Notes: a model not told the origin generated them from the sequence alone. Shown: positions 15,993-24,881, counted from the first letter of the stretch. The stretch: 45,576 nucleotides of DNA from Nitrospirota bacterium (GCA_021840255.1 JAKBYX010000015.1:1-45576); one strand, 5' to 3'. Program-made: numbers and translations.

Positions 15993-16327
15993 ATAAAAGT
16001 CCAAGGGTATTCATTGAACACATATTGGAATGCATCGAGCTGATAGAAAACTATACGGCGAATAAATCCATCCAGGACTTCATGGAATCTGTCCAGCTGC
16101 AGGATGCCGTGATCCGCCGGATCGAAATTGTTGGAGAGGCGGTCAAGAATATCCCGTCCGAAATAAAAGAGAAATATCCTGAAGTTCATTGGAAGGAGAT
16201 CGCTGGGATGAGAGACATCCTTATTCATGAGTATTTCGGGGTTGATCTGATCCTGGCTTGGGAAGCGGTTAAAAGAGACATCCCTGATTTGAAAGAACAG
16301 ATGTTAAAGATAAAGAAAAGCTTGTGA
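15989..16327 (+). CDS. HEPN-domain RNase toxin (HepT-like, DUF86)
   Basis: The 112-residue all-helical protein carries the catalytic HEPN motif in [14 protein letters not shown] (RxxxxHxY), preceded by [12 protein letters not shown], which is typical of the HepT/DUF86 group. The start is GTG, overlapping the MNT stop. The two form a toxin-antitoxin operon placed immediately after the tRNA fragment. Confidence 0.92.
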   Translation: MNKSPRVFIEHILECIELIENYTANKSIQDFMESVQLQDAVIRRIEIVGEAVKNIPSEIKEKYPEVHWKEIAGMRDILIHEYFGVDLILAWEAVKRDIPDLKEQMLKIKKSL

Positions 16328-16349
16328 ACATGAAAAAGGAGGGGGCAAA

Positions 16350-16910
16350 TTGGGGAAGGTAGCGCTGTCGGGCGTTCTGACCTGTTTGATTATAGTTGCG
16401 TTCATGTGCACAGGTGGTTTTGCTCAGACTGTTTGTTCTAACAAATTTAAAAATTGGGTGAGCGAGCATCCCGGTATTGTAAATGGTCCCATTGGGGAAA
16501 GGGTGGTTCTCATGCGAGAGCTGTTTAATAAAACCAAAAGATGGGGCTGCGACCCGGCCACACTTGCCTATTTAAATGAGGTCATCCATAATATGGAGGA
16601 TTACATCGAAGGCAGAATATCCTGGTATCAATACGAGACAAATGCCCTAAATGCAAGAATGAGGGAGCAGCAGGCATTCAAGGCCCGGCAGATAGGCGAT
16701 ATTGTGAAGATGCAAAGCCAGATCCCGGGGATCGGGAATCCTGTAATACGTGTCCCGATTACTCCGGTAATGCACATACCGCATTATTCAGGTTCCCCTA
16801 GGCCAGTTTTAAAGCCAACCTCAGATTGCATGCGCGATTGCGAAAATACAGGGGTTTCTTTCGGTATCTGTTTATCACAATGCGGCCTGTTTACCAAAGT
16901 GCGGCATTGA
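16350..16910 (+). CDS. Secreted hypothetical protein with a C-terminal twin CX3C motif
   Basis: The 186-residue product starts at TTG after AAGGAGG. It has a signal peptide with likely cleavage after GGFAQ (about residue 26). The mature part is helical (VVLMRELFNKTKRW, YLNEVIHNMEDYIEG, YETNALNARMREQQ), then a Pro-rich stretch, then two CxxxC pairs nine residues apart (CMRDC and CLSQC) near the end, likely disulphide-bonded. I do not recognise the family. It starts 22 bases after the HEPN gene but is probably unrelated to it. Confidence 0.7.
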   Translation: MGKVALSGVLTCLIIVAFMCTGGFAQTVCSNKFKNWVSEHPGIVNGPIGERVVLMRELFNKTKRWGCDPATLAYLNEVIHNMEDYIEGRISWYQYETNALNARMREQQAFKARQIGDIVKMQSQIPGIGNPVIRVPITPVMHIPHYSGSPRPVLKPTSDCMRDCENTGVSFGICLSQCGLFTKVRH

Positions 16911-17041
16911 AATTCTGCGCTGATCTGCCTTTCCCCGGTCTAGCGGCTTCACAACATGGTATCATTAAAGATGTGTGCATTCGTCCATTTCCCCGTAAGG
17001 CCCTTTCCTATTAAAGCTGAGAGGATGAAGCCTTAATCAGA

Positions 17042-18286
17042 ATGGGTCTCGCCGCGTTCCGCTCCCTTAATCACCGTAATTACCGCCTGTTTTTTGCTGG
17101 CCAGGGCATCTCATTGATAGGCACATGGATGCAGCAGCTGGCAATGAGCTGGCTTGTTTACCGGATGACAGGCTCCGCCCTGCTTCTGGGGGTTGTGGGT
17201 TTTGCTGGCCAGATACCCTCGTTTGTGCTTGCCCCCTTTGCGGGCGTTCTGGCCGACAGGTGGAACAGGCGCCGCGCGCTTGTTATCACTCAGACCCTTT
17301 CCATGCTCCAGGCCTTTGCGCTTGCGGCCCTGGTGCTCACAAAGACCATCTCCGTATGGCAAATAATTCTGCTTAGCATCGGGCTTGGCTGCGTAAACGC
17401 GTTCGATATCACTACCAGGCAGGCCTTTGTCCCGGACATGCTTGAGAAAAAAGAGGATTTGGGCAACGCCATTGCGCTGAACTCCTCCCTGTTTAACGGC
17501 GCAAGGCTCATCGGTCCCGCCGTCGCCGGGGTACTGATAGCGCTGGTGGGAGAGGGCATGTGCTTCCTGTTAAACGGGGTGAGTTACATTGCGGTTATCG
17601 CGGCCCTCCTCATGATGAAGCTTGAAAGGCCTCCGCTTCACACGGAAAAAGAGGGTTTCATTAGCGGGATATCACAGGGGTTTTCCTACGTGTCCGGCTT
17701 CGCGCCGATCAGATCCATCCTCCTTCTGCTTGCCCTAATAAGCTTCACCGGGCTGCCGTATGCGGTGCTCATGCCCTTGTTCGCAGGCAAAGTGCTGCAT
17801 GGCGGCCCGCATACGCTCGGGTTTCTGATGGCCGCCTCCGGCTTGGGAGCGCTGGGCGGCACCATCTTCCTGGCCTCAAGAAAAGATGCCCTGCGGCTTG
17901 GAATGATGACCCCGATCGCAGGGGCGGTATTCGGGACGGGGCTCATGGCCTTCGCCTATTCACATTTCCTGTGGCTTTCCCTGCTTCTCATGGCCGTCAC
18001 CGGGTTCGGCATAATGGTCCAGATGGCCTCAAGCAATATAGTCCTGCAGAATGTGGTCGATGACGACAAAAGAGGCAGGGTGATGAGCTTTTTTGCAATG
18101 GCTGTTATGGGCGCGGTCCCCTTTGGCAGCCTGCTGGCGGGCGGCCTGGCCGGCAGGATAGGCGCTCCCGCCACCTTGTTTGTCTGCGGAGCGTGCTGTG
18201 TCCTTGGCTCCCTGGCTTTCTCCTGCAGGATTTCTTCTTTGCAGGAAGAGCTTGAGCCCCTGTACGGATCAAAAGAATCAGTCTGA
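17042..18286 (+). CDS. MFS transporter of the EntS / MFS_3 type
   Basis: A 414-residue, 12-helix inner-membrane transporter. The start FRSLNHRNYRLFFAGQGISLIGTWMQ (positions 6-31) and the motif GVLADRWNRRRALV between helices 2 and 3 are typical of the MFS_3 family, which includes the enterobactin exporter EntS and many uncharacterised exporters. The second-half motif is DDDKRGRVMSFFAMA. Substrate cannot be told. It is a single gene; GAGGATG lies upstream of the ATG. Confidence 0.9.
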   Translation: MGLAAFRSLNHRNYRLFFAGQGISLIGTWMQQLAMSWLVYRMTGSALLLGVVGFAGQIPSFVLAPFAGVLADRWNRRRALVITQTLSMLQAFALAALVLTKTISVWQIILLSIGLGCVNAFDITTRQAFVPDMLEKKEDLGNAIALNSSLFNGARLIGPAVAGVLIALVGEGMCFLLNGVSYIAVIAALLMMKLERPPLHTEKEGFISGISQGFSYVSGFAPIRSILLLLALISFTGLPYAVLMPLFAGKVLHGGPHTLGFLMAASGLGALGGTIFLASRKDALRLGMMTPIAGAVFGTGLMAFAYSHFLWLSLLLMAVTGFGIMVQMASSNIVLQNVVDDDKRGRVMSFFAMAVMGAVPFGSLLAGGLAGRIGAPATLFVCGACCVLGSLAFSCRISSLQEELEPLYGSKESV

Positions 18287-18389
18287 TGTATGTGGGCCAT
18301 GCCGGCCTGAACTGTCCGCCATGCGGAAAATCATTTTTTTCTGTGCCCTCCTAGCCTAGGTACGGGATGCGATGGGATATAATCCGGAT

Positions 18390-18752
18390 ATGGGGACCAT
18401 AGAGGAAGGCGTCAGGAGATTCAACGGGGGCATGTATTTTGAGGCCCACTAGGAGTGGGAAGACATCTGGAGGGTCGAGGGGGACGCGGAGAAGAGGCCC
18501 CTCATTCAGGGCATGATAAAGATCGCCGCGGCCCTTGATCACTTTACAAAGGGTGAGCACACGGGCGTTTCAAAGCTTCTTTCAGGCGGATTGGAGCTGC
18601 TGCAAAGGGGTCAAAAACATTGGGAGGCATGCTTTCCGGAATGGGACTTGGCGCGGTTCGCCGCGGAGGTTGCTGCGTTTGGGGAGATGGCTGCCGAAAA
18701 AAGGCGTCTGGCCGTCCTTCCAAAAATAACGCTTAAAAAAGGCCGCCCTTAG
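18390..18752 (+). pseudogene. DUF309 family gene interrupted by an in-frame TAG
   Basis: Reading from the ATG at 18390 gives 120 codons with one internal stop: TAG at 18450-18452 (codon 21). The flanking sequence is FNGGMYFEAH-stop-EWEDIW and continues LIQGMIKIAAALDHF. In DUF309 proteins the position after YFEAH is normally Glu, so a single GAG-to-TAG change would explain it. The rest of the frame is intact and well conserved, so the mutation is recent, a sequencing error, or a read-through codon. A perfect TATAAT at 18378-18383 is 6 bases before the ATG, so the mRNA may be leaderless. Confidence 0.75.
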
Positions 18753-18759
18753 CGGGCGG
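18735..18759 (-). terminator. Terminator of the response-regulator gene
   Basis: On the minus strand, CCGCCC (18759-18754) and GGGCGG (18748-18743) form a stem followed by TTTTTT (18740-18735). It overlaps the end of the DUF309 gene. Confidence 0.65.
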
Positions 18760-18789
18760 AAGTGACCCGCATGGCTGTTATAGGAAAAA

Positions 18790-19143
18790 TTACCCGCCCT
18801 CTATCATGCGTCTCAGTTTCCCCAGATCAAGCGGCTTGCTGATGTATTTAATGTTTGTGTGGTCACTGATCTGCTCCGATATCAGGCTTTTCGAATAGCC
18901 GCTCATCAGGATAACGGGGATACCGAACTCCTGGACTATGCGCCTGGCGGCTTCAATCCCTCCCATTTCCCCTTTGATCTTCACATCCATCAAAACCAGG
19001 TCCGGGCGCTCTTCACGTACTTCACCTACGGCCTCCTCACCCGAGGTTACCGGGCCAACGGGCTCAAAACCCCACGTTTCAAGCAGGTCCGCGAGGTTCA
19101 TGGCCGTTATCACTTCGTCTTCTACTATTAAAATACGCTTCAA
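18790..19143 (-). CDS. Stand-alone response regulator receiver
   Basis: A 117-residue CheY-like receiver with no output domain. The acidic pocket is VEDE (8-10), the phosphorylation site is Asp53 (LVLMDVKI), the switch residue is Ser81 (MSGYS) and the conserved lysine is Lys103 (SKPLDL). The partner kinase is not in the window. The sequence GEMGGIEAARRI resembles receivers found next to PAS-histidine kinases. The gene has its own promoter and terminator. Confidence 0.93.
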   Translation of the reverse strand: MKRILIVEDEVITAMNLADLLETWGFEPVGPVTSGEEAVGEVREERPDLVLMDVKIKGEMGGIEAARRIVQEFGIPVILMSGYSKSLISEQISDHTNIKYISKPLDLGKLRRMIEGG

Positions 19144-19260
19144 AGCGCACCTATTGTCAATCGGAACATAAATTTCAGCGCCGCGTTTTTCCCCTTGTTC
19201 TCCCGGAGCATTCTTTTTCGTTCGTCTTTTACCTTTTTGTTTGTCTCTTACGCTGCTTAA

Positions 19261-19288
19261 ATTATAAGGTAAAATTATAAAGTTACAA
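19261..19288 (-). promoter_or_regulatory. Candidate promoter of the response-regulator gene
   Basis: On the minus strand TTGTAA (19288-19283), a 16-base spacer, TATAAT (19266-19261), leaving a leader of about 110 bases. The same AT-rich block also offers a plus-strand -10 (TATAAG at 19263) for the TIM-barrel gene. Confidence 0.4.
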
Positions 19289-19379
19289 TTTTAGAAAAAC
19301 AAAGGATTTTTGAAATTCAGGTTTCTTTATTTATTAAAAAAGCAATACTGTTGATGGAAGCCGGCAATGCGGACTGGTC

Positions 19380-20150
19380 ATGATAGAATTAAAAGCAGAA
19401 GATTTTTTGCGCTATAAACAATGGAGGCACTTTCTTCTAAAAATGTTAGTGGGCTACAGGATAACAGTACCGGAAGAGGCCGGGCGCTTCAGTGCGGACC
19501 TCGTTCAGATATCGGTCTACCGGGGGATGGAAGGCAATGTCCAGCGGGTCTCCGCCTGCGCGCGGGCATGCAGAGAGATCGGCCGCCCGTACGTTATCCA
19601 CCCCGTCAATTACCCTCTTGGTCAGGAGGACCCTGAAATTCTTTCGGAGCTGAAGGCCATGGCGCAGTGGTCCGGCCTTGGTTTCATCTTCCATGACGAA
19701 GTTGCCCCGGACGGCGGACGGGTGACCGGCAGGCAGGCTGAGACCCTGCGAAAAAACAGAGATGAGCTGAAAACCGCCATATCATTTGAAGACGCCGTGA
19801 ACGTAGGCGATGTCCTCTGGTTCTGGAAGAACTTCGCAACCTCCATCACGCTTGATGTCGGGCACCTTGAATCCGCTGGCATCGACTCCCTTGAATTCGT
19901 GAAACGGCTGGATCCGGAGACCCTTGGCAAGATAGATTTCGTCCACATGCACAGGAAGCACCTTTTAAGAGGAGGGCTGACCGACCACTGGCCGCTTGTG
20001 CCAGGCTGCCGGGAGCTTCTGGCCCTGGAGGAGCTTGTCAGAGCAAGGCCCGGCGTCCGGGCGATACTGGAGCTTAATGAGGATGAGACGGAAGACAACT
20101 TGAAACTCCTTTACGCCCTTAAAGAAAAATACGGGCCATCCGCTGCCTAA
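19380..20150 (+). CDS. Xylose-isomerase-like TIM-barrel protein
   Basis: The 256-residue protein has the strand-end pattern of the AP endonuclease 2 / sugar isomerase TIM-barrel superfamily: ADLVQISVYRG, YVIHPVNYPLG, ITLDVGHLESAG, FVHMHRKHLL...DHWPLVPG and AILELNEDE. The His, Asp and Glu at these strand ends could bind a metal. Substrate unknown. It lies about 100 bases before the Clp1-like kinase gene on the same strand, so the two may be functionally linked. Confidence 0.75.
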   Translation: MIELKAEDFLRYKQWRHFLLKMLVGYRITVPEEAGRFSADLVQISVYRGMEGNVQRVSACARACREIGRPYVIHPVNYPLGQEDPEILSELKAMAQWSGLGFIFHDEVAPDGGRVTGRQAETLRKNRDELKTAISFEDAVNVGDVLWFWKNFATSITLDVGHLESAGIDSLEFVKRLDPETLGKIDFVHMHRKHLLRGGLTDHWPLVPGCRELLALEELVRARPGVRAILELNEDETEDNLKLLYALKEKYGPSAA

Positions 20151-20249
20151 AAAAAGGACGCAAATCCGGTTTGCTCCCTGATTGTGAATTGTGCCAGTTT
20201 AATTTGCCTTGATAACCGGTCCACATTCTGTGGTGGCCATGAGATACAA

Positions 20250-21173
20250 ATGGAAATGCAAATAGTCCCCGCACCCGGATGGGCGAGGCTGGCAAATGAG
20301 CTTCTTAGGGAAAAGGGGACGGCCATTCTATTGGGCGCAGCGGACTCCGGCAAATCCACGCTTGCAAGGTATCTCCTTGAAAGCCTTTTGAGAAAATCCG
20401 CAAGCGTCTGCCTTGTCGACTGCGATGTGGGGCAGTCCGTCCTCGGCCTTCCCGGTACCATCACTTCGGCGGTTTTCAAACATCCATCGGACCTCAGCCG
20501 CTTCAGGCCGCAGGGCATTTTTTTTGTTGGATCGGACAACCCGGCAAAAAGCATGGGCGGGATGATAGAGGGTGCGGCAAGGATGGCCGCGCTTTGCAAA
20601 AAGAAAAAGGCGGACATTACCCTGGTGGACACGACAGGGCTTATAAGCGGCTGGGCGGGCAAGGCGTTGAAGACCGGAAAGGTCCGAAGGCTTAAACCCA
20701 GGCACATAATGGCCATTGAAAGAAAAGGGGAACTGGAGCAAATACTTTCCGCCATGAAGGCGCTCCCTCCAGAAGACGGGAAGGGAGTGAGGGTCCACAG
20801 GCTAAGGCCATCAGAGCATGCGCACAACACTGGTAGGCTGAGACGCGCCAGCTACCGCGAGAAAAAGTTCAGGGATTATTTCAGCGGCGCAACTGTTATT
20901 AAGTTCCCGTTTGAAAAGGTCCGTTTCTTCCGGAAGGGAAGGGCGCTGGATATCAAGGCGGCTCTTGAGCCAGACGGTGAAGTAAAGCCCGGCTGCCTTG
21001 CGGGGCTTGGTTGGGGAGAGGAGGAAACTTTGGGGCTTGGGATATTCGAGGGGGTGGACCCATCGGGGGTGGTTATAATGACCCCTGTTTCGCTTGCCAG
21101 GGCAAGGAGGGTGGACCGCATTTCCTTTGGCGAGATAATGGCCGGGGATTTTTTGGCTGCCAGGAAAAAGTAG
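20250..21173 (+). CDS. Clp1/Grc3-type polynucleotide 5'-kinase-like P-loop protein
   Basis: The protein has Walker A GAADSGKST, followed by CLVDCDVGQSVLGLPGTIT, whose DxDxGQ is the hallmark of Clp1/Grc3/Nol9 RNA 5'-hydroxyl kinases, then LVDTTGLI. Eukaryotic and archaeal members phosphorylate RNA 5' ends; bacterial homologues are less common and mostly uncharacterised. Upstream of the ATGs at 20250 and 20256 the frame stays open to a GTG at 20184, so the exact start is uncertain; I chose 20250. About 307 residues. The C-terminal domain (GLGWGEEETLGLGIFEGVDP) resembles the Clp1 C-terminal beta domain. Confidence 0.8.
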   Translation: MEMQIVPAPGWARLANELLREKGTAILLGAADSGKSTLARYLLESLLRKSASVCLVDCDVGQSVLGLPGTITSAVFKHPSDLSRFRPQGIFFVGSDNPAKSMGGMIEGAARMAALCKKKKADITLVDTTGLISGWAGKALKTGKVRRLKPRHIMAIERKGELEQILSAMKALPPEDGKGVRVHRLRPSEHAHNTGRLRRASYREKKFRDYFSGATVIKFPFEKVRFFRKGRALDIKAALEPDGEVKPGCLAGLGWGEEETLGLGIFEGVDPSGVVIMTPVSLARARRVDRISFGEIMAGDFLAARKK

Positions 21174-21179
21174 GAATGA

Positions 21180-21246
21180 AAAATATATCTCCCTCACCTT
21201 TTTATATCTCCCTCACCCTTACCCCCTCTCCCATGGAGAGGGGGAG
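21180..21246. repeat. REP-like palindromic intergenic element
   Basis: Two copies of ATATCTCCCTCACC (start about 21184 and 21204) are followed by a 10-bp inverted repeat CCCCCTCTCC (21222-21231) / GGAGAGGGGG (21235-21244) with a 3-base loop. Sequences of the form CCTCACCCT...CTCTCCC...GGGAGAGGG are dispersed intergenic elements in many bacterial genomes. It may also end transcription of the Clp1-like gene. Confidence 0.6.
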
Positions 21247-21346
21247 CGTCTTGACGAAGCCATCTGTCCTGGCTGATTTTCAAATGCCAGACATATTAAG
21301 TAAAATATTGCCAACTAAAAAATAAAAAAATTTGCGGGGGTGAAGA

Positions 21347-21922
21347 ATGAAGAGCATCAAAGGGACAAAGACTGAAAAGAACCTGCTTACCGCCTTTGCC
21401 GGAGAATCCCAGGCCAGGAACCGTTACACATATTTTGCCTCCCAGGCAAAGAAGGAAGGCTATGAACAGATATCGGCCATTTTTTTAGAGACCGCAGACA
21501 ACGAAAAGGAGCATGCCAAGCGGCTTTTCAAGTTCCTTGAAGGCGGGGAGGTGGAAGTGCAGGCGTCATTTCCGGCGGGGGTGATAGGGGACACGGGGCC
21601 AAACCTGAAGGCCGCGGCGGCGGGGGAAAACCATGAGCATACAAGCATGTACCCCGAGTTTGCCAAGGTGGCCGGGGAAGAGGGTTTCCCAGCCATTGAG
21701 GCGGTCTTCAGGGCCATAGCCGTGGCCGAGAGGCAGCATGAGAAGCGTTATCTGGGCCTGCTTGAAAATATCGGCATGGGCAGGGTATTCAGCCGTGAAA
21801 CTCCCAGAAAATGGAAATGCAGGAACTGCGGTTATATCCATGAGGGCGAGGGCACGCCGGACAAGTGCCCCGCCTGCGATCACCCAAGGGCGCATTTCGA
21901 GTTGCTGGGGGAAAACTGGTAA
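21347..21922 (+). CDS. rbr: Rubrerythrin
   Basis: Rubrerythrin reduces hydrogen peroxide in anaerobes. The 191-residue protein has the diiron four-helix bundle (residues 1-145, with FAGESQARNRYTYFA, ETADNEKEHAKRLF and AIAVAERQHEKRY). The C-terminal rubredoxin domain binds one Fe with two Cys pairs (WKCRNCGY and CPACDHP). GGGGTGAAG precedes the ATG and a possible promoter (TTTTCA/TAAAAT, 21277-21306) lies upstream. It borders the nif cluster and might protect nitrogenase from peroxide, but it has its own control region. Confidence 0.95.
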   Translation: MKSIKGTKTEKNLLTAFAGESQARNRYTYFASQAKKEGYEQISAIFLETADNEKEHAKRLFKFLEGGEVEVQASFPAGVIGDTGPNLKAAAAGENHEHTSMYPEFAKVAGEEGFPAIEAVFRAIAVAERQHEKRYLGLLENIGMGRVFSRETPRKWKCRNCGYIHEGEGTPDKCPACDHPRAHFELLGENW

Positions 21923-21943
21923 AAAGGCTCGCATTTACATAAT

Positions 21944-21959
21944 TGTAAATCCGTTTACA
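21944..21959 (+). promoter_or_regulatory. NifA upstream activator site of nifB
   Basis: TGT (21944-21946), ten bases, ACA (21957-21959): a perfect TGT-N10-ACA. The site is itself palindromic (TGTAAA/TTTACA), and another TTTACA half-site lies at 21934-21939. It is 65 bases upstream of the -24 element. Confidence 0.75.
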
Positions 21960-22024
21960 TAAAACACCTGTTCCATAAGGACTGCGCTACTGCATAAACG
22001 GGCAAAAACGGGCGTTTCCCCGAT

Positions 22025-22040
22025 TGGCACGGCTGTTGCA
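22025..22040 (+). promoter_or_regulatory. Sigma-54 promoter of nifB-hesA
   Basis: TGGCACGGCTGTTGCA is a full match to the -24/-12 consensus (TGGCAC-N5-TTGCA). Its first 15 bases are identical in the nifH promoter. Transcription would start about 12 bases downstream, 25 bases before nifB. Confidence 0.92.
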
Positions 22041-22077
22041 ATATCTCTTTTAAAGAATTTTTTGAAAGAGGGTTTAT

Positions 22078-22959
22078 ATGGAAAGACAGGCGAACAAGAG
22101 GATATCGGAAAACCATCCGTGCTTTTCCGAAAAGGCGCATAAAAAACACGCACGGCTGCATCTGCCCGTTGCCCCGAAGTGCAACATCCAGTGCAACTAC
22201 TGCATCCGTAAGTTCGATTGCGTGAACGAGACCCGTCCCGGAGTAACCAGCGCGGTTCTGGGCCCGTTCGCGGCCCTGGAGAGGGTGCGCGCCATAATGG
22301 AAAGGACAAGCGGCGTAAGCGTTATAGGCATAGCCGGGCCGGGTGACCCGCTTGCGAACGAGGCCACATTTGATACCCTGAAGCTTATCCACAGGGAGTT
22401 CCCCGAGATAATACTGTGCATATCCACCAACGGGCTTATGCTGCCCTGGCGTCTGCAGGAGCTTCTGGCCTGCGGGGTGGAAAGCATTACCGTTACGATA
22501 AACGCCCTCACTGCCGGTACGGCTGAAAAGATCTATGCACATGTCCTCCATGAAGGCAAAAGGCTCACCGGCCCCAAGGCCGCCCAGGTGCTTGTTCAAA
22601 ACCAGTGGGAAGGCCTGTCAGCCGCCGCCAGGGCCGGTTTGATCGTTAAGGTCAACACCATATGCATCCCCGGCATAAATGAAGATGAGGTCCCCAAGAT
22701 AGCCGCCCGCGCAAGCAGCCTGGGTTCTGAGATAATGAACGTCATGCCGCTTATACCGCAAGCCGCCTTTAAGGAGCTCAGCAGGCCGTCCTGTGATATG
22801 CTTACAAAAATGAGGGAGCAATGCAGGGCCTTCATGTCGCAGATGACCCACTGCAAGCAATGCAGGGCCGATGCGTTCGGCTTGCTGGGAGAAGACGGGG
22901 ACATGGAACTGGAACTGCTCCACTCAAGGATAGGCGAGGATTATTGCGAGAATGTCTGA
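22078..22959 (+). CDS. nifB: Nitrogenase cofactor biosynthesis radical SAM protein NifB
   Basis: NifB fuses two 4Fe-4S clusters and inserts the central carbon and a sulphide to make NifB-co, the precursor of all nitrogenase cofactors. At 293 residues this is the short form, without the NifX-like C-terminal domain of proteobacterial NifB. The radical-SAM motif is CNIQCNYC (Cys35, Cys39, Cys42), followed by DCVNETRPGVTS. Ligands for the accessory clusters are present: the N-terminal Cys15/His21-His24 region and Cys259/Cys262 in HCKQC. GAGGG lies upstream of the ATG. It is driven by a sigma-54 promoter with a NifA site and overlaps hesA by 8 bases. Confidence 0.97.
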   Translation: MERQANKRISENHPCFSEKAHKKHARLHLPVAPKCNIQCNYCIRKFDCVNETRPGVTSAVLGPFAALERVRAIMERTSGVSVIGIAGPGDPLANEATFDTLKLIHREFPEIILCISTNGLMLPWRLQELLACGVESITVTINALTAGTAEKIYAHVLHEGKRLTGPKAAQVLVQNQWEGLSAAARAGLIVKVNTICIPGINEDEVPKIAARASSLGSEIMNVMPLIPQAAFKELSRPSCDMLTKMREQCRAFMSQMTHCKQCRADAFGLLGEDGDMELELLHSRIGEDYCENV

Positions 22960-23725
22960 GGGCGCCCTTTCGCCAAATAAAATGGTCCCCGAGTTGGAAC
23001 GTTACCGCAGGCAGTTGATGCTGGAGGGCTTTACCCCGGAGCATCAAAAGAGGCTGAAGGCCTCTTCCGTCCTTGTGGCCGGAGTGGGCGGGGTTGGCGG
23101 CACCGCCGCCCTGTACCTTGCCGTTGCCGGTGTAGGAAAGCTGGTCCTTGTACACTCAGGCCAGCTCACCCTTTCAAACATGAACCGGCAGATACTGATG
23201 CGGGACTCCGGTATAGGCCAAAGCAGGGTGCAGCAGGCAAAAAAAACGATAGAGGAGATCAACCCCGCTGTGGCGGTGGAGATACACGACGAGAGGTTCA
23301 CTCCTGCCCTGGCAGATGCTCTTTTAAACGGTTCGGGCGTGGCCATCTCCGCCCGCCCCAACTTTGGCGAGCGGCGCGTGCTAAATGAGAGCTGCGTAAG
23401 GAAGGGCGTCCCCATGGTGGAGGGTGCGATGAACGGCATGGAGGGATACCTGTTTACCGTTGTCCCGTTTAAGGGCCCCTGCCTTAACTGTCTTTATCCC
23501 GAAGACAACCCCGAATGGCAGGAACTGGGCTTCCCGGTTATGGGCGCGGTTTCCGGCACGCTTGGATGCCTTATGGCCATGGAGACGATAAAGGTCCTGA
23601 CCGGCTTTGGCAGGCCCATGACCTCGCACATGCTGGCCTTTGATATGCTTTCTATGGATTTTAAGAAACTGAAGATCGCCAGGGACAAAGGCTGCGCGGT
23701 ATGCGGGCAGCCGGACAAAGCCTGA
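22952..23725 (+). CDS. hesA: HesA/MoeB/ThiF-family E1-like protein
   Basis: E1-like enzymes adenylate the C-terminus of sulphur-carrier proteins; nif-linked HesA is thought to aid molybdenum or sulphur supply to the cofactor. The 257-residue protein has the nucleotide loop AGVGGVGG (43-50), the NRQ motif (78-80), and zinc-binding pairs Cys177/Cys180 and Cys248/Cys251. At the place of the catalytic Asp of MoeB (TDN) it reads RPN (residues 135-137), so the classical Mg-binding Asp is absent. No thiocarboxylate-forming partner protein is in the window. The start overlaps the nifB stop, so the pair is translationally coupled and under the same sigma-54 promoter. Confidence 0.9.
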   Translation: MSEGALSPNKMVPELERYRRQLMLEGFTPEHQKRLKASSVLVAGVGGVGGTAALYLAVAGVGKLVLVHSGQLTLSNMNRQILMRDSGIGQSRVQQAKKTIEEINPAVAVEIHDERFTPALADALLNGSGVAISARPNFGERRVLNESCVRKGVPMVEGAMNGMEGYLFTVVPFKGPCLNCLYPEDNPEWQELGFPVMGAVSGTLGCLMAMETIKVLTGFGRPMTSHMLAFDMLSMDFKKLKIARDKGCAVCGQPDKA

Positions 23726-23938
23726 AGCTCAAAGTATTCTCTTTTAGTCTTCTGCTAATATCTCCACGCAATACCCGGCAATAAAAATAAATCTAAAATT
23801 TCAAGCTCGCATCTTTTGTCCCGTTACGGTAAAACTTGTTCACAATTTTGAAACATTCAAAAAAATCTCTACATAACTGTCGAGCGATGAAATTCCCCGA
23901 ATGTCCGCAAACCCGCTACAGTGCTTGATTTTAAAGGT

Positions 23939-23954
23939 TGGCACGGCTGTTGCT
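23939..23954 (+). promoter_or_regulatory. Sigma-54 promoter of nifHDK
   Basis: TGGCACGGCTGTTGCT fits the -24/-12 consensus and shares 15 bases with the nifB promoter. No perfect TGT-N10-ACA was found in 23726-23938; two TGT-N13-ACA strings (near 23839 and 23902) are present. Confidence 0.92.
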
Positions 23955-23960
23955 CTTTAA

Positions 23961-24839
<879 letters not shown>

Positions 24840-24881
24840 AGCACAACAGAGAGAATTTCATTTTAAAGGAGGCGCACTTTT

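Noticed and set aside
23837-23920. NifA-type sites upstream of nifH
   Set aside because: TGT and ACA half-sites occur here but 13 bases apart instead of 10, so they do not form a proper activator site.
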